Shown: positions 42,889 to 52,372 of the stretch, piece by piece
Position numbering within the stretch: position 1 is the stretch's first letter
How the letters are laid out: each line of letters begins with the position of its first letter
Assembly: GCA_050951465.1 (NCBI GenBank)
Contig: JBMNJC010000009.1
Location: 21,873-85,872 of the forward strand
DNA: 64,000 nucleotides
Source: JAAZHD01 sp012510895
GTDB lineage: Bacteria; Bacillota; Clostridia; Caldicoprobacterales; DTU083
Reading direction: 5' to 3'
The notes under the pieces: model-generated
The model's database searches: none
What the model was told of the DNA's origin: nothing
What the model saw: only the letters and a program-made list of their open reading frames with translations
Program-made: the position numbers and the translations under genes

Positions 42889-43437
42889 ATGAAGATGAGA
42901 CTCGCGGATCGTATCCTGCTATCAATAATAACATTATTCTTAATGCTATTGGCAATAGGTTTATTGATGTTTACTCTGAAAATAATACCAAATATATTGA
43001 TTGATAAGTTCATATTTAACATGCAAAATGGCGAATCTATGGTAATTTCAATTCTACTATCTATTATGCTATTATTAATAAGCCTCCGCCTTTTTATCGC
43101 AAGCTGGCAACGAAAAAAACCTATCAGTGCTGTTTTATCTTCTACTGAATTAGGCTCTATTGGTATTTCAGTTACTACTTTGGATACTCTTGCTCAAAAA
43201 ACTGTAAATACATTCCAAGAAGTTTGTGAAGTCAAAAGCTTAGTAATTCCTGACCCGGCAGGAACTCGAATTCAACTGAGAATCATTGTCTTGCCTGATG
43301 TCGCTATTCCGGAACTTGCACGTAATATCCAGAATAAGGTAAAGGAGTATGTAGAGTCTATTTCTGGTGTAAAAGTTAATGAAGTACAAGTTTACATCGA
43401 AAATCTAAAAGTAAATAAGCCGGTTCGGGTTGAATAG
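42889..43437 (+). CDS. amaP: alkaline shock response membrane anchor protein AmaP
   Basis: Two membrane helices (ILLSIITLFLMLLAIGLLMF and MVISILLSIMLLLISLRLF) followed by a cytoplasmic Asp23-like domain (LDTLAQKTVNTFQEV, then IPELARNIQNKVKEYVESISG). 182 aa. Anchors Asp23 at the membrane in relatives. RBS AAAGGAAG. Confidence 0.9.
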   Translation: MKMRLADRILLSIITLFLMLLAIGLLMFTLKIIPNILIDKFIFNMQNGESMVISILLSIMLLLISLRLFIASWQRKKPISAVLSSTELGSIGISVTTLDTLAQKTVNTFQEVCEVKSLVIPDPAGTRIQLRIIVLPDVAIPELARNIQNKVKEYVESISGVKVNEVQVYIENLKVNKPVRVE

Positions 43438-43448
43438 GAGGAAGATAA

Positions 43449-43688
43449 ATGAAAGAGTTTCTATTGGCCTTTTTCGAAAACCATAAAGGAAAAACCATCG
43501 GCATTCTTTGCGGATTGATTTTTGGTGTATTCATTCTACTGATAGGCTTTTGGCGGGTCTTGCTACTACTTCTGTGTATATTGCTTGGATACTGGCTAGG
43601 AAGCTTTCATGATAATAATGAGAGTTTTTATTCCTTTTTGAACAAGATATTGCCAAGTGGAATTCGAGATAAAATGGAACAACAATAA
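43449..43688 (+). CDS. DUF2273 small membrane protein
   Basis: 79 aa with two hydrophobic helices (GKTIGILCGLIFGVFILLIG and VLLLLLCILLGYWLG), ending PSGIRDKMEQQ. Small DUF2273 proteins regularly accompany asp23 and amaP; function unknown. Confidence 0.88.
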   Translation: MKEFLLAFFENHKGKTIGILCGLIFGVFILLIGFWRVLLLLLCILLGYWLGSFHDNNESFYSFLNKILPSGIRDKMEQQ

Positions 43689-43717
43689 AAAAATAAGAAT
43701 AACCCTAGGAGGATAAC

Positions 43718-44122
43718 ATGGCAAGAAAGTCAGCAAGAGAAGCTGCGATGTGTTTGCTATATCAAAGTAATTTTAATAACGAATCTGATCTAAATGCGTT
43801 AAAGAATATGGTTGCAGAATGGGATTTAGATGATAATGATATATTATATATTAAAGATATAATATCCGGATATAATCGAAACATGAAAGAAATTGACAGC
43901 ATAATTGAATCTAATAGTATCGGATGGAAATTTGATCGTATTGCCAAGGTTGATTTATCAATTTTACGACTTGCAGTATATGAAATATTATACCGAGACG
44001 ATATTCCTGTTAATGTTTCTATTAATGAAGCAGTAGAATTAGCTAAAAAATACAGTGGAGAAAAAACTGGTTCTTTTATTAATGGAATATTAGGGAATTT
44101 CTACCGCAGTCTAAAAAAATGA
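43718..44122 (+). CDS. nusB: transcription antitermination protein NusB
   Basis: All-helical RNA-binding factor of rRNA antitermination. Begins ARKSAREAAMCLLYQSNF and ends AVELAKKYSGEKTGSFINGILG, both diagnostic of NusB. 134 aa. RBS CTAGGAGGAT. Confidence 0.95.
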   Translation: MARKSAREAAMCLLYQSNFNNESDLNALKNMVAEWDLDDNDILYIKDIISGYNRNMKEIDSIIESNSIGWKFDRIAKVDLSILRLAVYEILYRDDIPVNVSINEAVELAKKYSGEKTGSFINGILGNFYRSLKK

Positions 44123-44218
44123 ATAACGAAAACAATGAAACTTATTAAAAATACAAGTATAAACGTGTTTTTATAAAGTATTCAGATACATATACATGTT
44201 GGAAAGGAAAGAAATACC

Positions 44219-45061
44219 ATGTCAATCATTATAGATGGGAAAGCCATTTCAAAGAGAATAAGAGAGTCCATCAAAAGAAAAGTTGATGAATGCAAAATGA
44301 ATGGACTGATACCTAACCTGTCTGTTGTCCTTGTCGGAGAAGATCCGGCTTCTAAAGTATATGCACGAAATAAGCAAAAAGCTTGCAAAGAAGTAGGTAT
44401 TAAGTCTACAGTGGTAAAATTGGAAGAAAATACTTCAGAGCAGGAACTCCTAGAAATCATTTATAGATTAAATCAAGATAATACGATACACGGTATATTA
44501 GTACAATTACCATTGCCAAATCATATAGATGAAAAACGCATCATTAACGCTATAGACCTTTCTAAGGATGTCGACGGATTCCATCCCATGCATTCTGGTA
44601 TGTTAATGAATGGACAAGCTATTTTAGAACCATGCACACCAAAAGGAATTATACGCTTAATAGAGGAGACAAAACAAAATATTGAAGGAAAAAACGCAGT
44701 AGTGATTGGACGAAGTAATATTGTAGGCAAACCTGTGGCTATAATGCTTCTACAAAAGAATGCAACTGTCACGATTGCCCATTCCAGAACAGAAAATCTT
44801 GCAAAGCTGGCAAGTACAGCTGATATTTTAGTTGTAGCTATTGGTAAACCACGATTTATTGATAGAAATTATGTAAAAGAAGGAGCTATAGTTATTGACG
44901 TTGGCATAACAAGCGTAAATGGCGCCTTGGTCGGTGATGTAGATTTTGACGATGTTAAGGAAAAAGCCGGTTATATAACCCCTGTTCCAGGCGGAGTAGG
45001 GCCTATGACGATAACTATGTTATTAGAGAATACATTAATTGCAGCAAAAGGTGCTATATGA
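44219..45061 (+). CDS. folD: methylenetetrahydrofolate dehydrogenase / cyclohydrolase
   Basis: Interconverts methylene-, methenyl- and formyl-tetrahydrofolate with NADP. Catalytic YARNKQKACKEVGI (Tyr/Lys region, ~residues 44-57), QLPLPNHIDEKRI, KDVDGFHPMHSG, cofactor loop VIGRSNIVGKP and the C-terminal PGGVGPMTITMLLENT. 280 aa. Its stop overlaps the xseA start (ATGA). TrmFO at 0.4 kb uses the methylene-THF it interconverts. Confidence 0.96.
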   Translation: MSIIIDGKAISKRIRESIKRKVDECKMNGLIPNLSVVLVGEDPASKVYARNKQKACKEVGIKSTVVKLEENTSEQELLEIIYRLNQDNTIHGILVQLPLPNHIDEKRIINAIDLSKDVDGFHPMHSGMLMNGQAILEPCTPKGIIRLIEETKQNIEGKNAVVIGRSNIVGKPVAIMLLQKNATVTIAHSRTENLAKLASTADILVVAIGKPRFIDRNYVKEGAIVIDVGITSVNGALVGDVDFDDVKEKAGYITPVPGGVGPMTITMLLENTLIAAKGAI

Positions 45062-46293
45062 ATAACGTCATACTTTCTGTCCATCAACTAAATGATTACG
45101 TCCGGGTTTTGCTGGCCAGAGATCCATTGTTGCAAATGGTAAAAGTTCGTGGAGAAATTTCTAATTTTAAGCATCATTCATCAGGACATATGTACTTCTC
45201 ATTAAAGGATGAACAGGATAAAATACAATGCGTTTTATTTAAACAAAGAAGTTCAGGTATTCGCTTTTATCCTCAAAACGGAATGAAAGTAGTGATTAGC
45301 GGTACTGTTTCCATTTACAAGCGGGAAGGACAATATCAGCTATATGTGGAAGAAATGACAATGGATGGATTAGGAGACCTTCATCTCGCTTTTGAGAGGT
45401 TGAAAAAAAAGTTGCGAGAGGAAGGCCTTTTTGATGATACGCATAAAAAGCCTTTACCTACATTGCCAAAAAAGGTAGCTGTTATCACTTCTCCAACTGG
45501 AGCAGCAATAAAAGATATAATCCGAGTTGTTCATCAGCGTAATCCCTATGTAGATATATTGATTATTCCAGTTGCGGTACAGGGTAATGACGCTGCTAAT
45601 CAAATTGCAAAAGCAATAGATTATGCCAATACCAGAAAAGACATTGACTTGATTATTACAGGACGAGGCGGCGGTTCCATAGAAGAACTATGGGCTTTTA
45701 ACGAAGAAGTGGTAGCCAGAGCAATATTTAACTCCAGATTACCAGTTGTCACTGCAGTAGGGCATGAAACAGACTATACTATTGCAGATTTTGTAGCTGA
45801 TATCAGAGCGGCTACACCATCTAATGCAGCGGAACTAGCTGTCCCTGAAGCTGATGTTTTACAATCTAATATAAATATCCTTAGAAAAAATTTGATAGAT
45901 GGAATCAATAACTATTTACAGAAAAAGAATTATGAGCTCAGTTTACTACAAGATAGCTATGTGTTTAAAACACCATACTTGTTTGTAGCACAACATAATC
46001 AATATTTAGATCAACTGTTTCAAAAATTAAATAATGCTATTATGTATGGTATGAAGGAAAAAAAAGAGCAACTAGCAAGGTTAGCAGCATCATTGCAAGC
46101 TCTTAGCCCATTAAAGGTGCTTTCCAGAGGTTATGTGATTGCTACTCCATACGGCCAAGAAACACCGATAAGTTCTGTTAATGAACTTTCACCTGCACAA
46201 AATATTATCTTAAAGTTACAAGATGGGCAAGTTAGCTGCACAGTAAATGAAATAACTTATCAGACGATGAAAAAAATTGACTCTATTTACTAA
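45058..46293 (+). CDS. xseA: exodeoxyribonuclease VII large subunit
   Basis: N-terminal OB fold (VRGEISNFKHHSSGHMYFSL, residues ~30-49) and a catalytic domain with VAVITSPTGAAIKDI, DLIITGRGGGSIEELWAFN and PVVTAVGHETDYTIADFVAD. 411 aa. Degrades single-stranded DNA with XseB. 4-nt overlap with folD. Confidence 0.96.
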   Translation: MNNVILSVHQLNDYVRVLLARDPLLQMVKVRGEISNFKHHSSGHMYFSLKDEQDKIQCVLFKQRSSGIRFYPQNGMKVVISGTVSIYKREGQYQLYVEEMTMDGLGDLHLAFERLKKKLREEGLFDDTHKKPLPTLPKKVAVITSPTGAAIKDIIRVVHQRNPYVDILIIPVAVQGNDAANQIAKAIDYANTRKDIDLIITGRGGGSIEELWAFNEEVVARAIFNSRLPVVTAVGHETDYTIADFVADIRAATPSNAAELAVPEADVLQSNINILRKNLIDGINNYLQKKNYELSLLQDSYVFKTPYLFVAQHNQYLDQLFQKLNNAIMYGMKEKKEQLARLAASLQALSPLKVLSRGYVIATPYGQETPISSVNELSPAQNIILKLQDGQVSCTVNEITYQTMKKIDSIY

Positions 46294-46431
46294 GTATTTA
46301 GGAAATGAGACCTGAAAGACATCTGGTAGACTAAATAAGGGAAAGGACTACATATTGAGACTAAAAAGTGTGAAATAATATGAAAAAAGGTAACATAAAA
46401 TGAACGCTCATTTCCAGGAAGTAATAGTTGT

Positions 46432-46460
46432 TTGACAATTTCCAATATACCAGCGATATT
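46432..46460 (+). promoter_or_regulatory. weak candidate promoter before xseB
   Basis: TTGACA (46432-46437), 17-nt spacer, GATATT (46455-46460), 50 nt before the xseB ATG, inside a 216-nt gap that is unusually long for xseA-xseB. The same gap also contains GGAAATGAG and CTCATTTCC about 100 nt apart, with no other recognisable feature. Confidence 0.35.
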
Positions 46461-46509
46461 CCGGATCTCATTCATTTATAACAAAAATGAAGTAAAAGGA
46501 GCATAACAC

Positions 46510-46773
46510 ATGGAAATAAAATCATTTGATAAGATTCAAAATATTACCTATGAGGACGCAGTTAAGGAATTGGAAACAATTGTAGATACCTTGGAAAAAG
46601 GTAATGTTACATTAGAAGAATCTTTAACTCTATTCAAAAAAGGTGTGGAATTAACTAGCTTTTGTAATCAAAAATTAACCGAGGCACGTGGTATAGTCCA
46701 GCTCTTGACACGAAGTCAAACAGGAGACATAGAAGAAATAGAGCTTGATCTTGAAGAAGAGGAGCTGAAATAG
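46510..46773 (+). CDS. xseB: exodeoxyribonuclease VII small subunit
   Basis: Helical hairpin protein: NITYEDAVKELETIVDTLEK, GNVTLEESLTLFKKGVELTS and CNQKLTEARGIV are the XseB signature. 87 aa with an acidic tail. RBS AAAAGGAG. ispA starts 3 nt after its stop. Confidence 0.94.
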   Translation: MEIKSFDKIQNITYEDAVKELETIVDTLEKGNVTLEESLTLFKKGVELTSFCNQKLTEARGIVQLLTRSQTGDIEEIELDLEEEELK

Positions 46774-46776
46774 TGT

Positions 46777-47691
46777 ATGGATTTTAATGCTGTTTATCAA
46801 ACTAAAGTAGATTATCTTCAAAGCGGGCTAACTACACTTATTAAAAATCGTTCAGGCCATCCAACTTTGTTAAAAGCTATAGAATACAGCTTGCATTCAG
46901 GCGGAAAAAGACTGCGCCCAGTACTTTTTCTATCTGCTTATGAACTGGCTTGTCAAAACAACACTAATAATAATATACGAATAAGAGATAATGCAGTTTT
47001 GGCTATGGCCTGTGCTCTTGAAATGATTCATACTTATTCATTAATTCATGATGATTTACCTGCCATGGACAACGATGACTATCGTCGTGGAATTCCCACC
47101 AATCACAAAGTGTTTGGTGAGGCTATGGCAATCTTGGCTGGAGATGGTTTACTGAATCTGGCTTATGAAGTAATGCTGGAACATATACCTAAAGAATCAG
47201 AGCTGCTTTTCAGATATGTGAAGGCTTTGTTAATCATTGCCCGTTCTGCAGGGATATCTGGCATGATAAGTGGACAAAGTGCTGATATAGAAAACCAAGG
47301 TAAACCTTTATGCGAAGATACTCTTCATTATATCCACACCCATAAAACAGAAGCACTAATAACAGCTTCACTTCAGGCAGGAGCTTTACTTGGCCATGAT
47401 TCACCTGAGCTATTCAATGCTGTTACAGGGTATGGTAAAGCTTTAGGACTTGCTTTTCAGATTACTGACGATATACTAGATATTACTGGTGATATTGCTC
47501 AATTAGGTAAAAACACCGGAAAGGATGAAAAGTTAGGCAAACAGACTTATCCGGCAAGATATGGTTTAGAACGTTCTAAAAACCTGGCTAGAAAATATAT
47601 ATACCAAGCTGTCTCTTATATAGATGTGTTTGGAGTAAAAGCAGAGTTCTTAAAAGTTTTGGCACTAAACATACTAAATAGGAAACATTGA
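46777..47691 (+). CDS. ispA: polyprenyl synthetase (farnesyl diphosphate synthase type)
   Basis: Trans-prenyltransferase condensing IPP with allylic diphosphates. First Asp-rich motif IHDDLPAMDNDDYRRG (~residues 90-105), second QITDDILDITG, and YSLHSGGKRLRPVLF near the N-terminus. 304 aa. Precedes dxs, giving an isoprenoid pair. Confidence 0.94.
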   Translation: MDFNAVYQTKVDYLQSGLTTLIKNRSGHPTLLKAIEYSLHSGGKRLRPVLFLSAYELACQNNTNNNIRIRDNAVLAMACALEMIHTYSLIHDDLPAMDNDDYRRGIPTNHKVFGEAMAILAGDGLLNLAYEVMLEHIPKESELLFRYVKALLIIARSAGISGMISGQSADIENQGKPLCEDTLHYIHTHKTEALITASLQAGALLGHDSPELFNAVTGYGKALGLAFQITDDILDITGDIAQLGKNTGKDEKLGKQTYPARYGLERSKNLARKYIYQAVSYIDVFGVKAEFLKVLALNILNRKH

Positions 47692-47702
47692 GGTGGTCGA
47701 CT

Positions 47703-48146
47703 TTGTTATTCATTAAAGAATTATCATATAACAAAGTTCTCTGGATCAGTATACTTGCATGGTTTGTTGCCCAATGTATAAAAGTTATTTTAACTATTAT
47801 ATTAGGAAAAAAGTTGGATTTAACCCGCTTTGTCGGTTCTGGAGGAATGCCGAGCTCACATTCGGCATTAGTTGTTAGTATGTCTACATCCATTGGTATG
47901 CAGGAAGGATTTCGCTCTGTAGTATTTGCTTTGTCCGTAGCCGTTGCTCTGATTGTTATGTATGATGCTGCAGGAGTTCGCAGAGCTGCAGGAAAGCAGG
48001 CAGAGGTCTTAAATGATATTTTAGAGGAATTTCAAGCACATAGGGATATACCAGAAGAAAAACTAAAAGAATTATTAGGACATACACCGGTAGAAGTTAT
48101 TGCAGGAGCTGCCCTAGGCATATTAGTATCTATTATATTAAATTAA
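47703..48146 (+). CDS. divergent PAP2 family membrane protein (YuiD-like, DUF212)
   Basis: Hydrophobic protein with GGMPSSHSALVVSMSTSIG and VMYDAAGVRRAAGKQAEVLN, which define the DUF212 family distantly related to PAP2 phosphatases; the substrate is unknown. Start TTG 47703 after GAGGTGG; an in-frame TTG at 47688 precedes the RBS and overlaps ispA. 147 aa. Placement next to ispA suggests polyprenyl-lipid metabolism (inference). Confidence 0.85.
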   Translation: MLFIKELSYNKVLWISILAWFVAQCIKVILTIILGKKLDLTRFVGSGGMPSSHSALVVSMSTSIGMQEGFRSVVFALSVAVALIVMYDAAGVRRAAGKQAEVLNDILEEFQAHRDIPEEKLKELLGHTPVEVIAGAALGILVSIILN

Positions 48147-48198
48147 GCAACAAACTAAAGTACTTTGGCTTTGGTCAATTTAATGTTTTCTGAATTTC

Positions 48199-48227
48199 TT
48201 GAAGGTTGCTAATATGTATGTTATATT
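48199..48227 (+). promoter_or_regulatory. candidate sigma-A promoter for dxs
   Basis: TTGAAG (48199-48204), 17-nt spacer, TATATT (48222-48227), 65 nt before the dxs ATG in a 145-nt gap. Confidence 0.5.
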
Positions 48228-48291
48228 TTAGTTTGCATTACTAATTGATTTTTAGAATCTAAGTAAATGCGAATTAAAGAGAGGTAAATAG

Positions 48292-50202
48292 ATGAAATTA
48301 CTAGAAAAAATAAAAGAACCACATGATTTAAAAAAATTATCAATTAAAGAAATGGAATTTTTAGCTCAAGAAATACGACAGTTTATATTGGAAAATGTTG
48401 CTGAAACGGGAGGTCATCTGGCATCTAATCTCGGTGTAGTAGAATTGACGCTTGCTATACATTATGTTTTTGATAGTCCAATTGATAAAATAATTTGGGA
48501 TGTAGGCCACCAAAGTTATGTGCACAAAATTTTAACTTCACGCAAGGAACTCTTTTCTACTCTTCGCAGGTTTGGCGGACTTAGTGGTTTTCCAAAGCGA
48601 AGCGAGAGTATTCACGACGTTTTCGAAACAGGACATAGCAGCACCTCATTGTCAGCTGCATTAGGAATGGCTAAGGCGAGAGATTTAAAAAAAGAAAAAT
48701 ATAATGTTATAGCTGTAATCGGTGATGGAGCCTTAACCGGGGGAATGGCTTTAGAAGCGTTAAATGATGCAGGAAGACTGGAAAGCAACCTTATTATTAT
48801 TTTAAACGATAATGAAATGTCTATTGCTCCTAATGTAGGAGCAATGTCATCTTATCTCTCAAAAATTCGTTCCAATCCTCGTTACAAAAAAGTAAAAAAA
48901 ATAGTATCTAAATTGCTTCATAGTTTCCCGTGGTGTGGTAACTGGCTTGCTGAAAAAATCGAAAAATTAAAAAACAGTTTTAAATACTTATTTGTGTCGG
49001 GTGTTCTATTTGAGGAACTTGGTTATACCTATATGGGTCCTGTAGATGGTCATGATTTACCGATGCTAGTTCGCTATTTGAACCAAGTAAAGCAAATACA
49101 AGGTCCTACCTTAATTCATGTAGTTACCCAAAAAGGAAAGGGATATTATTACTCAGAAACTAACCCAGTGCAGTATCATGGTGTATCTCCATTTGATTTA
49201 AAAAAAGGGAAAAGAAAGGATTTGCACAGCAACGGTCTAATTACATTTTCTGATACTTTAGGACTGTATTTGGTACATCTAGCGCGCCAGTTTCCTGAAT
49301 TAACAGCGATTACCGCTGCCATGCCGCAAGGAACCGGATTGGTTCATTTTCAGAAAGCCTATCCCCATCGTTTTTTTGATGTAGGTATTGCCGAACAACA
49401 TGCAGTAACATTTGCTGCTGGTATGGCCGCAAATGGCTTAAAACCTGTTGTTGCCGTATATTCCACATTCCTACAAAGGGCGTACGATCAAATACTTCAC
49501 GATGTATGCAGGCAAAACCTGCCTATAATTTTTGCTATAGATCGTGCGGGATTAGTAGGGGAAGATGGAGATACTCATCATGGGGTATTTGACATTAGCT
49601 TCCTTAGACATATTCCCAACTTAATAATAATGACACCTAAAAATACTGAAGAGCTGAAAAACATGCTTGACTTTGCCTTAAAAGCAAATTGTCCTGTAGC
49701 AATCAGATATCCTAAAGAAACCAGCAAAAAGCTTGCTGACCTACCTTCAGGACCAATTCACAATTTTGATTGGGAAGTTCTACAAGATGGCCGAGAAGTC
49801 GCTATCTTAGCAACAGGTTCTATGGTTGAAAACGCACTGGACACAGCAAATTTCTTAAATAATTATGGAATCTATCCAACTGTCGTCAATGCGCGGATAA
49901 TTAAACCATTGGATAGAATCCTTCTGGATAATTTAGCATACAACAATTTTTCTCTTCTAGTGACAATGGAAGATAATGTGATACAGGGTGGATTTGGCAG
50001 TGCAGTTAATGAATATATCATTGGGCTGCATGAAAGTATAAAAGTCATAAATATAGGTATTTCAGATAAATTTATAGAACATGGTACTATTCAGGAACTT
50101 AAAGCATCACTAAATTTAGATACAGTTTCATTAGCAGAAAAAATACTCAACCATACTGATAAGGGGGTATTATATGCAACACCAGAAAAAAGAAAGAGTT
50201 GA
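48292..50202 (+). CDS. dxs: 1-deoxy-D-xylulose-5-phosphate synthase
   Basis: Thiamine-diphosphate transketolase-like enzyme that starts the MEP isoprenoid pathway from pyruvate and glyceraldehyde 3-phosphate. N-terminal GGHLASNLGVVELTLAIHYV, DVGHQSYVHKILT, TPP motif GDGALTGGMALEALN to LNDNEMSIAPNVG (~residues 143-180), then the pyrimidine domain with FDVGIAEQHAVTFAAGMA and a C-terminal domain. 636 aa. Overlaps tlyA by 29 nt. Confidence 0.96.
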   Translation: MKLLEKIKEPHDLKKLSIKEMEFLAQEIRQFILENVAETGGHLASNLGVVELTLAIHYVFDSPIDKIIWDVGHQSYVHKILTSRKELFSTLRRFGGLSGFPKRSESIHDVFETGHSSTSLSAALGMAKARDLKKEKYNVIAVIGDGALTGGMALEALNDAGRLESNLIIILNDNEMSIAPNVGAMSSYLSKIRSNPRYKKVKKIVSKLLHSFPWCGNWLAEKIEKLKNSFKYLFVSGVLFEELGYTYMGPVDGHDLPMLVRYLNQVKQIQGPTLIHVVTQKGKGYYYSETNPVQYHGVSPFDLKKGKRKDLHSNGLITFSDTLGLYLVHLARQFPELTAITAAMPQGTGLVHFQKAYPHRFFDVGIAEQHAVTFAAGMAANGLKPVVAVYSTFLQRAYDQILHDVCRQNLPIIFAIDRAGLVGEDGDTHHGVFDISFLRHIPNLIIMTPKNTEELKNMLDFALKANCPVAIRYPKETSKKLADLPSGPIHNFDWEVLQDGREVAILATGSMVENALDTANFLNNYGIYPTVVNARIIKPLDRILLDNLAYNNFSLLVTMEDNVIQGGFGSAVNEYIIGLHESIKVINIGISDKFIEHGTIQELKASLNLDTVSLAEKILNHTDKGVLYATPEKRKS

Positions 50203-50995
50203 TGTACTGTTGGTTGAACGTGGTCTTGCAGATAGCCGTGAGAAAGCAAAACGTTTAATTATGGCAGGTTTGATCTTTGCAGATCAACAACGAATTGATA
50301 AACCAGGCATCAGAATTCCTTTGGATAGTTGCTTAATTATAAGAGGAAATGAAAACCCCTATGTCAGTAGAGGTGGCCTGAAACTGGAAAAAGCATTAAA
50401 TCGTTTTTCAGTAACTGTTAAAGATCGCATTTGGATGGATGTTGGAGCATCTACGGGAGGGTTTACTCATTGCCTATTATGTAATGGTGCAAGAAAAGTA
50501 TATGCAATAGATGTAGGATATGGACAATTAGCATGGAAATTAAGGCAAGATCCCAGAGTTGTTGCAATGGAGAAAACCAACATTCGTTACTTAAAAAAAA
50601 GTGATTTGAAAGATATCCCGGAAGGTGCAGTTATTGATGTGTCTTTTATATCTCTAACACTTGTATTGCCTGTTGTTATCGATCTTCTAAATGAAAAAAG
50701 TACTATAATTGCTCTTGTTAAGCCTCAGTTTGAAGTAGGAAAAGGGAAGGTGGGAAAAAAAGGAGTTGTTCGGGATGCCAACTTGCACATTGAAGTTTTA
50801 GAATCATTAACTGAATTCATTAAAACATTATGCTTAGAGTTTAGGGGTTTAGATTTTTCACCTATTACTGGACCGGAAGGCAACATAGAGTTTTTAATGC
50901 ATATTGAAAAAGGTGAATATGTTAATGAATCTAAATGCATCCCTGCAATTAAAGATATTGTTTATGAAGCTCATAAATTTTTCAAAGATAAGTAG
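50174..50995 (+). CDS. tlyA: TlyA family rRNA (cytidine-2'-O)-methyltransferase
   Basis: N-terminal S4 RNA-binding domain (VDVLLVERGLADSREKAKRL, residues ~9-28) and an FtsJ-like methyltransferase domain with WMDVGASTGGFTHCLL (~87-102), VYAIDVGYGQLAWKLR and ALVKPQFEVGKGKVGKKG. 273 aa. Some relatives are called hemolysin, but the methyltransferase motifs support 16S/23S 2'-O-methylation. RBS AAGGGGGTA. Confidence 0.92.
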   Translation: MQHQKKERVDVLLVERGLADSREKAKRLIMAGLIFADQQRIDKPGIRIPLDSCLIIRGNENPYVSRGGLKLEKALNRFSVTVKDRIWMDVGASTGGFTHCLLCNGARKVYAIDVGYGQLAWKLRQDPRVVAMEKTNIRYLKKSDLKDIPEGAVIDVSFISLTLVLPVVIDLLNEKSTIIALVKPQFEVGKGKVGKKGVVRDANLHIEVLESLTEFIKTLCLEFRGLDFSPITGPEGNIEFLMHIEKGEYVNESKCIPAIKDIVYEAHKFFKDK

Positions 50996-51003
50996 GTGTA
51001 AAC

Positions 51004-51858
51004 ATGATAAGAGTTGGAATAGTCTCAAATTTAACAAAAGATACTACAGGTGAATATACGAGAAGAGTGGTGCTTGGGGTTCTTGAACGCAATATGCAAC
51101 CATTGGTTACTAGCCCCGTGTATCAGCTAATTAAAATAGGTGATGTAGTAGATGAAAGTGAACTATACGAGTTTTCAGATTTAATTTTAGTATTAGGTGG
51201 CGATGGAACAATCCTGCAATCTTCTCGTAAAGCAGCTGAATTTCAAAAACCGATTCTAGGTATTAATATAGGACATCTTGGTTTTTTGGCTGAAGCAGAA
51301 ATGACTAATTTATCTTCCATTCTGGATGCCTTATCATCAAAATCCTTTGACATTGACAGAAGAATGATGTTAGAAGTACAATTAAAAAGAGAAGGAAAAA
51401 TTGTAAATAAGTCTTTGGCTTTAAATGATGTTAATATTTATAAAGGGTCTTATAGTCGTATGATACACTTAAATCTTTGGATCGATGGAGAATTTGTAAA
51501 TTATTATGCAGCAGATGGATTGCTTATTTCTACTCCTACAGGTTCAACGGCTTATTCTTTGTCAGCCGGAGGTCCTATTATCTATCCGGGAATGGAATGT
51601 ATGTTGGTAACCCCTGTATGTCCACATACCTTAACATCCAGGCCTATTGTGGCTGACGCCTCTTCCATAATTGAGGTTGAAGGTACAAATAAGAGTAGAA
51701 ATGTAATAGTTACAGTAGATGGACAAGAAGCAGTACCCTTACAAACTGGAGATCGAATCATAGTATTTAAATCAAAATTTGAGACACAATTAATACGTAT
51801 TTTTGGGTATAGCTTTTATCATTTATTACGAAGCAAATTATCATCACGAAAGGAGTAA
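51004..51858 (+). CDS. nadK: NAD kinase
   Basis: Phosphorylates NAD to NADP. GGDGT motif (LVLGGDGTILQSSRKAA, ~residues 63-79), INIGHLGFLAEAE, ALNDVNIYKG and DGLLISTPTGSTAYSLSAGG. 284 aa. 8 nt after tlyA, in the common tlyA-nadK-argR-recN order. Confidence 0.95.
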   Translation: MIRVGIVSNLTKDTTGEYTRRVVLGVLERNMQPLVTSPVYQLIKIGDVVDESELYEFSDLILVLGGDGTILQSSRKAAEFQKPILGINIGHLGFLAEAEMTNLSSILDALSSKSFDIDRRMMLEVQLKREGKIVNKSLALNDVNIYKGSYSRMIHLNLWIDGEFVNYYAADGLLISTPTGSTAYSLSAGGPIIYPGMECMLVTPVCPHTLTSRPIVADASSIIEVEGTNKSRNVIVTVDGQEAVPLQTGDRIIVFKSKFETQLIRIFGYSFYHLLRSKLSSRKE

Positions 51859-51897
51859 TATTTTTCCACGTAGTGTAAATAGAATGGGGAGATTAGA

Positions 51898-52350
51898 ATG
51901 AAATACAATAGACAAGCCATGATTCTGAAGATAATAGAAGAAAAAGATATTGAGACTCAGGAAGAATTGGTAAAGGAACTACGTAACAGAGGAATGGATG
52001 TTACTCAGGCAACAGTTTCCAGGGACATTAAAGAATTAAGACTGGTAAAAGTAATGAGTAAAACCGGGGGTTCCAAATATGCTACTATTGAACGTCAGGA
52101 TTCTGATATCTCTGAACGTTTGTTTCGAGTATTTTCAGAATCTGTAATCTCTATAGAGCACGCTAAAAACCTAATTGTAATAAAAACCATTGTCGCAGGT
52201 GCACAAGGCGCAGCTTCAGCCATTGATGCTATGAATTGGCCTGAAGTTATAGGATGTATCGCTGGAGATGATACAATTCTGGTGGTAGTACGTGATGATT
52301 CTTTAATAGAAGATGTATTACGGCGTTTTTCAAAAATGATGCGTCAATAA
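51898..52350 (+). CDS. argR: arginine repressor ArgR
   Basis: N-terminal winged helix (IETQEELVKELRNRGMDVTQ and TVSRDIKELRLVKV) and a C-terminal hexamerisation/arginine-binding domain with TIVAGAQGAASAIDAM and GCIAGDDTILVVVRDD. 150 aa. RBS GGGGAGA. Confidence 0.95.
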   Translation: MKYNRQAMILKIIEEKDIETQEELVKELRNRGMDVTQATVSRDIKELRLVKVMSKTGGSKYATIERQDSDISERLFRVFSESVISIEHAKNLIVIKTIVAGAQGAASAIDAMNWPEVIGCIAGDDTILVVVRDDSLIEDVLRRFSKMMRQ

Positions 52351-52372
52351 GCTTTATGCTTGGGGGTATTAG